Below, piece by piece: positions 6,041 to 11,091 of a stretch of DNA of 13,662 nucleotides; the stretch's first letter is position 1, and the number at the start of each line of letters is the position of its first letter. Position numbers and translations under genes: made by a program. The notes beneath the pieces were generated by a model, which was given only the letters and a program-made list of their open reading frames with translations, made no database searches and was not told where the DNA came from. This DNA is from BTQM01 sp036985875 (lineage in GTDB: Bacteria > Patescibacteriota > Minisyncoccia > Phycocordibacterales > UBA1539): assembly GCA_036985875.1 (NCBI GenBank), contig BTQM01000022.1, positions 1 through 13,662 of the forward strand, written 5' to 3'.

Positions 6041-6520
6041 ATGAAAGAAAAAGAAGCGGTGGTCATCTTGCATAACATACGCAGCGCGCATAATGTAGGT
6101 GCGATATTCAGGACAGCCGAAGCGGCCGGTGTTTCCCGTATCTACCTCACCGGCTACACCCCCGCTCCAATGGACAGATTCGGGAGGGAGAGGCGTGACA
6201 TCGCGAAGTCCGCGCTGGGAGCGGAGAAAATAGTGTCGTGGAAACAATGTAAACAAGCAGGATCTACTGTGGTGAAACTTAAAAAAGAAGACTTTGAAAT
6301 TGTCGCGGTTGAGCAGGCAAGAAATTCAATTGATTATAAAAAGTTCAAACCAAAACGGAAAACCGCGTTTGTGTTCGGCAATGAGGTGCGAGGAATTTCT
6401 CCGGCGCTTCTGAAACAAAGCGATATGATCATTGAGATCCCCATGAAAGGGGAAAAGGAATCACTCAACGTCTCGGTTGCTGCGGGTATCATTCTTTTCC
6501 GCGCGCTAGATCGAACATAG
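6041..6520 (+). CDS. SpoU/TrmH-family RNA 2'-O-ribose methyltransferase
   Basis: A SPOUT-class methyltransferase predicted to use S-adenosylmethionine to methylate a ribose 2'-OH in tRNA or rRNA. From the ATG at 6041 it is 159 residues, the size of the catalytic domain alone. The three SpoU motifs are clear: NIRSAHNVGAIFRTAEAAG (12-30, with Asn12 and Arg24), FGNEVRGIS (112-120), and IPMKGEKESLNVSVAAG (133-149). The frame is open back to 5963, but those extra residues would overlap the divergent DoxX gene and its promoter and resemble no family sequence, so I prefer 6041. TATGCT at 6025-6030 may be its -10. The RNA target cannot be told from sequence: TrmH (Gm18), RlmB-like and TrmL-like enzymes share these motifs. 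Confidence 0.88.
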   Translation: MKEKEAVVILHNIRSAHNVGAIFRTAEAAGVSRIYLTGYTPAPMDRFGRERRDIAKSALGAEKIVSWKQCKQAGSTVVKLKKEDFEIVAVEQARNSIDYKKFKPKRKTAFVFGNEVRGISPALLKQSDMIIEIPMKGEKESLNVSVAAGIILFRALDRT

Positions 6521-6528
6521 CAGGGTGT

Positions 6529-7803
6529 TTACTGTTTTTTCTTCAGCAGTGTGCGCAACTTCTCCCGCACGACATCCGCGTCGCTCCACGGCATCTTGCT
6601 TCCTCTGGGACCCATAATGTATGGGTCTGTTCCTTTTCCGGTGATGAGCACCGCATCTCCCTTCCCTGCGGTGCGGAGCGCTTCTCGTATCGCTTCTTTC
6701 CTGTCTAAGATAGTTGTATGCGCTGATCTCCCGATGCCTTCGGCAATGTTATCTACGATTCGTTTTGGGTCCTCGTCATAGGGGTCTTCGTCGGTAAGTA
6801 TGATGGTGAAGCAGTGGCGCTTGGCGATCCTTCCCATTTCTTTTCTTTTCCACGTATCTCTTCCGCCGCCGGCGGCGCCCAACACGCATATTTTCTTTGA
6901 TTCGCCGAATGTTTCATATACTTTTTCCAGCGAGTCGGGTGTATGTGCGTAGTCAACGATCACGGAGAAATCCTGCCCCTCGTCTACGTACTCTAGCCGC
7001 CCTGGGATGCCGGGGAATCGCTCCAGCGCACTTTTCATAGTTGCGGTATCTATGCCTTGCGTTTTTGCGAATGCCGCTGCGGCAAGCATGTTGTGTATGT
7101 TAAATTCGCCGGGAAGGCGTGCGGTGATCTTCTCGCCTTCAAATGTAAATGACGATTCGCGCTCCGAAGTGTGGAAGGGATATGCGTCCGCCAAAGAGTA
7201 TATGATCTTGTGCGCAACATCTGTTTTTAAAAATTTCCCCGCCTCTTTATCATCGCCATTGACGATGATCCACTTCTCTTTTTTCTTTGAACGCTCAAGC
7301 GCTTTTGCGATCTTGAGCTTTGCTTCCACATACTTTTCGTACGAGCCGTGGGACTCTATGTGCTCTGGGGAGAGGTTGGTGAAGATAAGCGCGTCTAGGT
7401 CCAGAAACTTGTGGCGGAATTGTTTCGTGCCTTCTGATGTCATTTCTATGATCGCATAGTCGCACCCGCTCTTCACCGCACTCCTTAGAAATTTCTGAAT
7501 GAAGAATCTTCCCGGCGTTGTCATTTTCAAGAGGTTGCGTCGGGATACATCTCCTGTTTTCACGCGCAATGTCCCCGACAGCGCGGTTTTATATCCCGCT
7601 TCTTCCAAGATCGTATTTACAAGCTCCACGGTACTCGTCTTTCCTTTTGTGCCCGTTACGCCGACAACAAAAATCTTCTTTGATGGAAAGCGATATAGGA
7701 GCGCACCGAAAAACGCCAAAAGAAAATGATATATCGGCTGTCCCGCATGGTAGAGCGGTTTTGGAATAAAGCGTTCGGTTGTGCGTAGAATTTTTTCCAA
7801 CAT
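6529..7803 (-). CDS. murE: Mur ligase (MurE-like) with shortened N-terminal domain
   Basis: This 424-residue Mur ligase is expected to join an amino acid to a UDP-MurNAc-peptide during peptidoglycan synthesis. The ATP site GVTGTKGKTST (48-58) is intact. Other family motifs are TTPG (95-98), TNLSPEHIESHGSYEKY (142-158), the GEFNIHN block (232-238), GIPGRLEYV (265-273), VDYAHTPDSL (283-292), GAAGGGRDTWKR (309-320) and GKGTDPY (389-395). E. coli MurE has 495 residues; here about 40 residues precede the ATP-binding core where a UDP-binding domain of about 90 is usual, and residues 24-37 are hydrophobic. The position that reads DNPR in meso-diaminopimelate ligases reads DEDPYDEDP (338-346), lacking that Arg, so the amino acid added may differ. 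It lies 10 bp after ruvA in one operon and converges on the methyltransferase gene. Confidence 0.8.
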   Translation of the reverse strand: MLEKILRTTERFIPKPLYHAGQPIYHFLLAFFGALLYRFPSKKIFVVGVTGTKGKTSTVELVNTILEEAGYKTALSGTLRVKTGDVSRRNLLKMTTPGRFFIQKFLRSAVKSGCDYAIIEMTSEGTKQFRHKFLDLDALIFTNLSPEHIESHGSYEKYVEAKLKIAKALERSKKKEKWIIVNGDDKEAGKFLKTDVAHKIIYSLADAYPFHTSERESSFTFEGEKITARLPGEFNIHNMLAAAAFAKTQGIDTATMKSALERFPGIPGRLEYVDEGQDFSVIVDYAHTPDSLEKVYETFGESKKICVLGAAGGGRDTWKRKEMGRIAKRHCFTIILTDEDPYDEDPKRIVDNIAEGIGRSAHTTILDRKEAIREALRTAGKGDAVLITGKGTDPYIMGPRGSKMPWSDADVVREKLRTLLKKKQ

Positions 7804-7813
7804 TATTCTTGCT

Positions 7814-8395
7814 CTATCTACCCAAGTGTTTCAGTGTTTCTTTTATTCGATTGCTTACTCCCTTTACCTCGTGTGCCACGCGCTTTAGAGCTTCTCGCGC
7901 CTCTTGCGCTGAGTAACCCAAGGACACGAGTGCGTCTATTACATCGGCTTCTTCTTTGAGTCCGATTCCTCTGGCACCACCTGCCTCTTGAGAAGTGCCC
8001 AGTTTGTCGCGCAGCTCAAGGACGATCTTCTCCGCGTTCTTTTTGCCTATTCCGGAAACCTTCGTGAGGTATGAAGTGTCTCCCGTAGCGATGGCCTCTC
8101 GCAGAGTGTCTATGGGAGCAACGCCTAAAATAGCTAAGGCGGACTTTGGCCCTATGCCGGATATGCCGATGAGTAGTTCAAAAAATTCAAGCTCTCCGTA
8201 GTTGGTGAATCCGTACAAGTCTAAGGCATTCTCGCGCACAGCTAGATGCGTCCAAAAAGCGACCTCTTTGCCGTCGTCCTTTATTTTACGGAACGTGTCA
8301 AGAGATACATACACTTTATATCCTACGCCACCCGTTTCAAGAATCACGAATCTGTCTCTTTTTAATACAACTCCTCCTCTAAGATGGGATATCAT
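7814..8395 (-). CDS. ruvA: Holliday junction branch-migration protein RuvA
   Basis: RuvA binds four-way junctions as a tetramer and loads the RuvB motor during recombinational repair. The 193 residues have the normal three domains: an N-terminal OB-fold (about 1-62, starting MISHLRG and including GGVGYKVYVS), two helix-hairpin-helix motifs (ISGIGPKSALAIL, 78-90, and VSGIGKKNAEKIVLELRDKL, 113-132), and a C-terminal RuvB-binding three-helix domain (about 145-193, with ALVSLGYSAQEAREAL). The start at 8395 gives the family N-terminus exactly. On the minus strand TATTAT (8403-8408) would place transcription start within 1 nt of the ATG. The Mur ligase gene follows 10 bp later. ruvB and ruvC are not in the window. 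Confidence 0.96.
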   Translation of the reverse strand: MISHLRGGVVLKRDRFVILETGGVGYKVYVSLDTFRKIKDDGKEVAFWTHLAVRENALDLYGFTNYGELEFFELLIGISGIGPKSALAILGVAPIDTLREAIATGDTSYLTKVSGIGKKNAEKIVLELRDKLGTSQEAGGARGIGLKEEADVIDALVSLGYSAQEAREALKRVAHEVKGVSNRIKETLKHLGR

Positions 8396-8578
8396 TGTTA
8401 TAATAATACCCCATTTTGAGACATTGATATACCGAGCGTGACGCGAACTCTCAATGTGGTTGATCCCGTTATAAGTCGCGGATGTATGTATAAGATTTCT
8501 CGTGTTGTAAATAAAATGTATCTTACGTCTATGTTTTACATTAGAATTGCTCCTCCCCGCGCCCTACTTCTAATGGGA

Positions 8579-8607
8579 TTGACACGGAGCACCTAAATCG
8601 GTACTCT
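8579..8607 (+). promoter_or_regulatory. Promoter for the 127-aa gene
   Basis: A perfect -35 TTGACA (8579-8584), 17-bp spacer, and a weak -10 TACTCT (8602-8607). Predicted start is about 8614, giving a 61-nt leader with a strong ribosome site. The poor -10 could mean an activator is needed. Confidence 0.45.
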
Positions 8608-8661
8608 TAGTGTCAGACGATTCTTTTCAGTATGCGTTGCATATCGCCTGCTATGAAGGCA

Positions 8662-8667
8662 AAGGAG
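8662..8667 (+). promoter_or_regulatory. Strong Shine-Dalgarno before the 127-aa gene
   Basis: AAGGAG with 7 nt to the ATG at 8675. It fixes the start and contrasts with most genes in this window, which show none. Confidence 0.75.
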
Positions 8668-8674
8668 AAGGCAG

Positions 8675-9058
8675 ATGAAAGACTCTGGCAAGAAACCTTC
8701 CTCCGCAGATACGGTGGAAGAGCCCTATCTCGTTGCCTTCTTTAATCATAAAGGCGGCGCGATTTTTTTGAGAGAAGACGCTTTTGATTTTAAAAAGATA
8801 TGCGTCAAGCGCATGTCTCACTGGATATCCTCTGAACTTAAGACAGTTGAGTGGGCAAAACATCCCACTCTCAATACCGTCGTCGGATATTCAAAGAAGA
8901 ATAAAATAGGCTTCATCGCTATCGATTTGCGGAGTGAGCCGCCAGATAAGCGGGATTGCGTGCGACCATCCACAGAACAGTTCATTCATTTGGCTGAACT
9001 TACTGAGTTTATGGGGGGCATACCCTCCGCTAAATATTCTGTTGATAGAGAAAGATGA
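8675..9058 (+). CDS. Hypothetical 127-aa protein, family not recognised
   Basis: I do not recognise this protein. It starts with a short polar stretch (KDSGKKPSSADTVEE), then a predicted small alpha/beta domain with segments such as YLVAFFNHKGGAIFLRED and NKIGFIAIDLRSE. There is no signal peptide or membrane segment, so it is probably cytoplasmic. It has two Cys (residues 42 and 95) and no obvious metal or nucleotide motif. It is a single-gene unit with its own promoter, a strong Shine-Dalgarno that sets the start, and a terminator 44 bp after the stop. Its transcript is isolated from ruvA (divergent) and rpsT (separate promoter). The ribosome site and matched terminator make it a confident gene despite the unknown function. 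Confidence 0.75.
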   Translation: MKDSGKKPSSADTVEEPYLVAFFNHKGGAIFLREDAFDFKKICVKRMSHWISSELKTVEWAKHPTLNTVVGYSKKNKIGFIAIDLRSEPPDKRDCVRPSTEQFIHLAELTEFMGGIPSAKYSVDRER

Positions 9059-9101
9059 TAAGTAAGGTTGCAACGATTTGCCTTGATGTCTCATGATATA
9101 T

Positions 9102-9128
9102 GGAGCCGTTTTACACGGCTTCTTTTTT
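9102..9128 (+). terminator. Terminator of the 127-aa gene
   Basis: GGAGCCGT (9102-9109) pairs with ACGGCTTC (9115-9122), 8 bp with one G-U pair and a 5-nt loop, followed by six T (9123-9128). Confidence 0.85.
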
Positions 9129-9160
9129 GTTTGCCGGCCGCGTTGCTAATGCATCTACAC

Positions 9161-9189
9161 TTGCCTTTTGGGGCGATATTTGGTATCTT
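9161..9189 (+). promoter_or_regulatory. Promoter for rpsT
   Basis: TTGCCT (9161-9166), 17-bp spacer, TATCTT (9184-9189). Predicted start is about 9196, giving a 51-nt leader that opens with the hairpin at 9198-9222. Confidence 0.5.
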
Positions 9190-9197
9190 ATGTGGAC

Positions 9198-9222
9198 TAA
9201 TTAAACGGCCATTGTTTAATTA
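9198..9222 (+). promoter_or_regulatory. Hairpin at the 5' end of the rpsT leader
   Basis: TAATTAAAC (9198-9206), loop GGCCATT, GTTTAATTA (9214-9222): a perfect 9-bp inverted repeat ending 24 bp before the rpsT start. It could be a DNA operator, a 5' stabilising hairpin, or a target for S20 feedback. Which one is not decided by sequence. Confidence 0.45.
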
Positions 9223-9246
9223 ATTTTAATTTTTGATTTTACCATC

Positions 9247-9510
9247 ATGCCTATAATAAAATCAGCAAAAAAAGCGTTGCGCGGATCCCGCAGAAAAAAA
9301 GTCTTCAATGACAGGCGAAAGAAGGCCATGAAAAGCGCGGTCAAAGATATAAAAATTTTGGTTGTAAAAAAAGACAAGAAAGGCGCAAGTAAACTCTTGC
9401 CCCAAGTGTACAAGGCGATAGACAAAGCAGCAAAGAGGGGGGTAATAAAGAAAAATACCGCGGCGAGAAAAAAGTCGCGCCTTACAAAAGCTATTGGAAA
9501 GATAGCGTAA
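9247..9510 (+). CDS. rpsT: 30S ribosomal protein S20
   Basis: bS20 is an early-binding protein of the 30S subunit, contacting 16S rRNA. The 87-residue, very basic, all-helical protein has the family start MPIIKSAKKALRGSRRKK and the C-terminal pattern GVIKKNTAARKKSRLTKAI, which matches the conserved helix containing KNTAARKKSRL. Length is normal. No Shine-Dalgarno precedes the ATG (the 20 bp upstream are T-rich). It has its own promoter and leader hairpin, and a terminator begins at the stop codon. That terminator is shared head-on with tRNA-Arg. Confidence 0.97.
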   Translation: MPIIKSAKKALRGSRRKKVFNDRRKKAMKSAVKDIKILVVKKDKKGASKLLPQVYKAIDKAAKRGVIKKNTAARKKSRLTKAIGKIA

Positions 9511-9536
9511 AAAAACACCCACGAAGGTGTTTTTTT
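9511..9536. terminator. Bidirectional terminator between rpsT and tRNA-Arg
   Basis: AAAAACACC (9511-9519), 6-nt loop, GGTGTTTTT (9526-9534), continuing as T to 9536. It starts 1 bp after the rpsT stop and lies 7 bp past the 3' end of tRNA-Arg, serving both converging genes. Confidence 0.85.
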
Positions 9537-9542
9537 GTTGGA

Positions 9543-9614
9543 TGCCCTCGGCAGGAATCGAACCTGCATCACATCCTCCGCAAGGATGCATCCTATCCGT
9601 TGAACGACGAGGGC
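9543..9614 (-). tRNA. tRNA-Arg(GCG)
   Basis: A complete 72-nt cloverleaf on the minus strand. The acceptor GCCCTCG pairs with CGAGGGC, followed by discriminator A. The D-stem GTTC/GGAT contains two G-U pairs. The anticodon stem CATCC/GGATG encloses loop TTGCGGA, giving anticodon GCG. The T-arm is GCAGG-TTCGATT-CCTGC. CCA is not encoded. It reads CGC and, by wobble, CGT. Most bacteria use ACG (edited to inosine) for this box, so GCG is noteworthy. Transcription ends at the terminator 7 bp beyond. Confidence 0.93.
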
Positions 9615-9652
9615 ATGTGTTGCAATACTGGTTTAGTACTTCAAGTTTCTTT

Positions 9653-9709
9653 ACAGGAATCGAACCTGCATCACATCCTCCGCAAGGATGCATCCTAATC
9701 CGCCCTACG
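9653..9709 (-). pseudogene. Broken second copy of tRNA-Arg
   Basis: Positions 9654-9697 are identical over 44 bp to 9552-9595 of tRNA-Arg, covering most of the T-arm, the whole anticodon arm and part of the D-arm. Weaker similarity runs on through the D-arm (ATCCG, then ACGAC) to about 9709. Both acceptor strands are missing or replaced, so it cannot make a normal tRNA. It lies 39 bp upstream of the intact gene on the same strand and could be co-transcribed with it. Confidence 0.75.
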
Positions 9710-9710
9710 A

Positions 9711-9739
9711 CCTGCCTGCCGCGTTGCGGCGCAGGCAGG
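9711..9739. repeat. GC-rich hairpin next to the broken tRNA
   Basis: CCTGCCTGC (9711-9719) pairs with GCAGGCAGG (9731-9739), with a further CCGC/GCGG inside. There is no T tract. It sits where the 5' acceptor strand of the broken tRNA copy should be. Confidence 0.65.
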
Positions 9740-9775
9740 CGAGAGCATAAGTGCTCCAAGTCTAATACAAGATGT

Positions 9776-10240
9776 CTAAAATCCCAAGTACTCCATCAGT
9801 TTTTGCGAGAGTGGTTCCACGTGTTCTTCTTCCTCAAGAAATTCTAGCAGTGTATCGCGCACCATGTCAGCGCTTACGTCTCCGAGAGGAACTATAATGT
9901 AGGGCATGAGCGGCTTTTCCGACTGAATGATGATCTGCGACTTTTCACCCTCATCGTCTATCCAAAACGACTTGAGGGTGGTGTAGGGGTAGAGCGTATT
10001 GTTCACGCGAATGCCGCGCTTGTTTATTTTCACCTCCAAGATATGCGGCTTTCTCGCCCCGTAGAGCGCCAACGTAAACGCACTTATCAGTATGAAGACG
10101 GCAAAAAGCATGTTGCCCAAAATAAACACCGCTACGGTCAGAGAGAGCGCGATGATAGAGAGCGCCCAATACCAGTCGGCGCTTTTTTCTTTGTATTCAT
10201 ACTCGGGAGCGCTCCATACGATTGTTTCGTTGTGTTCCAT
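9776..10240 (-). CDS. Membrane protein with two spans and a PH-like domain
   Basis: The 154-residue protein has a short N-terminal tail, a hydrophobic hairpin at about 23-60 (two membrane segments separated by LGN), then a predicted all-beta cytosolic domain of about 75 residues (from HILEVKINKRGIRVNNTLYPYTTLKSFW). An acidic C-terminus ending LSQKLMEYLGF follows. The layout matches small bacterial PH-like membrane proteins; it may belong to DUF5673, which I cannot verify. No catalytic residues are evident. The start at 10240 is set by a promoter whose predicted transcription start is the A of the ATG, suggesting a leaderless mRNA. tRNA-Arg and its broken copy lie downstream. Confidence 0.78.
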   Translation of the reverse strand: MEHNETIVWSAPEYEYKEKSADWYWALSIIALSLTVAVFILGNMLFAVFILISAFTLALYGARKPHILEVKINKRGIRVNNTLYPYTTLKSFWIDDEGEKSQIIIQSEKPLMPYIIVPLGDVSADMVRDTLLEFLEEEEHVEPLSQKLMEYLGF

Positions 10241-10246
10241 GTCATT

Positions 10247-10275
10247 ATTGTATCAAGAGAAAGGATGGCAAGCAA
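10247..10275 (-). promoter_or_regulatory. Promoter for the PH-like membrane protein gene
   Basis: On the minus strand TTGCTT (10270-10275), 17-bp spacer ending in TGA, TACAAT (10247-10252). The TG makes it an extended -10. Transcription start is predicted exactly at the ATG (10240). Confidence 0.6.
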
Positions 10276-10287
10276 TTTCACTTTCAC

Positions 10288-10312
10288 AAAAAAGCCGCCC
10301 AAAAGGACGGCT
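10288..10312 (-). terminator. Terminator of the 166-aa gene
   Basis: On the minus strand AGCCGTCC, loop TTTT, GGGCGGCT, 8 bp with one G-U pair (10293-10300/10305-10312), then five T (10288-10292). It ends 15 bp after the stop codon of the gene at 10328-10828. Confidence 0.82.
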
Positions 10313-10327
10313 GAAAGGAAATAGAGG

Positions 10328-10828
10328 TTAGAAAGGCCGATACTTCGGAGTTACCCTTTTGATCGGCGAGGGCGTTTGTTCTCGCTTTTTCGCCGCGAAA
10401 TGGGCTGCTTCCGCTTTCCGTATCCATCGCTCCCACACATCCTTTTCCGCTTCAGTGGCAACCCATACGGTTACCTTTTTCGCCTCATAGAAGGAGGTGC
10501 TTGATACAAGCCTGCTGAAGAGGGTTGGTGTGACCGAGATCACTGTGCCGGAGAGTGCGGGATCCACTTTTACGGTGACCATGTCCATATCGGGTTTTTC
10601 AGGTCTGACCCATACGTCCTTTTTAACATACCCGCCGTATAGTTTCTTCAACCACACGTTTTCAAACTCAAAGGCGACAACGCCTGAGCCAAGAAAAGGG
10701 TCTGTCCCCTCAAACGCTGTTTTCTCGGTCGTCCTGATCCCTGTTCCCATCACGACCACGACAGAGAGGAGGATAAAGACTGCTACCACCATTAATAATG
10801 ACCCCGACCCTAATACAAGATTTTTCAT
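10328..10828 (-). CDS. Hypothetical membrane-anchored protein, 166 aa
   Basis: I do not recognise the family. Residues 6-29 (LGSGSLLMVVAVFILLSVVVV) form one N-terminal membrane segment or uncleaved signal anchor. The rest is predicted extracytoplasmic and mostly beta, with GVVAFEFENVWLKKLYGGYV and VTVKVDPALSGTVISVTPTL, then an amphipathic helix (AEKDVWERWIRKAEAAHFAAKK) and a Pro/Lys/Arg-rich tail. It has no Cys. It is a single-gene unit with the best promoter in the window, an AT-rich palindrome in the leader, a strong Shine-Dalgarno and a terminator, so it is likely well expressed and possibly regulated. Confidence 0.75.
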   Translation of the reverse strand: MKNLVLGSGSLLMVVAVFILLSVVVVMGTGIRTTEKTAFEGTDPFLGSGVVAFEFENVWLKKLYGGYVKKDVWVRPEKPDMDMVTVKVDPALSGTVISVTPTLFSRLVSSTSFYEAKKVTVWVATEAEKDVWERWIRKAEAAHFAAKKREQTPSPIKRVTPKYRPF

Positions 10829-10832
10829 TTTC

Positions 10833-10856
10833 CGCTCCTTTCAATAAATTATTGAA
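10833..10856 (-). promoter_or_regulatory. Leader palindrome overlapping the Shine-Dalgarno
   Basis: TTCAATAA-A-TTATTGAA (10840-10856) is a perfect 8-bp inverted repeat with a 1-nt centre. It shares one base with AAGGAG (10835-10840 on the minus strand), which lies 6 nt before the ATG. Such a short-centred palindrome fits a protein-binding operator better than an RNA hairpin. Confidence 0.5.
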
Positions 10857-10875
10857 GACCTGATTCCTAGCTGAA

Positions 10876-10903
10876 ACTATATGTATTTTCGTATAGAAGT
10901 CAA
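10876..10903 (-). promoter_or_regulatory. Strong promoter for the 166-aa gene
   Basis: On the minus strand TTGACT (10898-10903), a 16-bp spacer, TATAGT (10876-10881), five of six matches in each box. Predicted start is about 10869, giving a 40-nt leader that contains the palindrome and Shine-Dalgarno. Confidence 0.65.
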
Positions 10904-10919
10904 GGGTTGCAATCTCACC

Positions 10920-10976
10920 GCAACTTTTCACTGCGTTCAAATTTGCGGAGTGGGTGGGAATACTCATTGCTCACTC
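10920..10976. repeat. 57-bp direct repeat, copy A (tRNA 3'-end-like)
   Basis: Matches 13098-13154 at 46 of 57 positions without gaps; the best-conserved part begins TTTGCGGAG and includes GGTGGGAATACTCA. On the minus strand the core reads like a tRNA acceptor and T-stem 3' end (TCCCACCCACTCCG) and resembles tRNA-Ser (TCCCACCCCCTCCG). A hairpin, CTCCGC-TAGCCG-GCGGAG (10976-10993), follows. Confidence 0.65.
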
Positions 10977-11057
10977 TCCGCTAGCCGGCGGAGCGTTCCG
11001 CTTTCTTAATTGCAATCGTTCCACGATTGTTGTTTGAAGATTGGCAGTGTATGCTGG

Positions 11058-11082
11058 AAAAAACACACCTATGTCCTGTGTT
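11058..11082 (-). terminator. Probable terminator of the 653-aa gene
   Basis: On the minus strand AACACA, 9-nt loop, TGTGTT, then a run of T (11058-11063). The stem is only 6 bp but the T tract is good. It begins 9 bp after the stop codon. Confidence 0.5.
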
Positions 11083-11091
11083 GAAGAAGAT

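Noticed and set aside
6521..6528. Terminator between the converging methyltransferase and Mur ligase genes
   Set aside because: Only 8 bp separate the stops and I find no stable hairpin with a T tract on either strand there.
9653..9709. A second functional tRNA-Arg
   Set aside because: Neither acceptor strand is present and the flanking sequence cannot supply a pairing replacement, so only the inner arms are kept.
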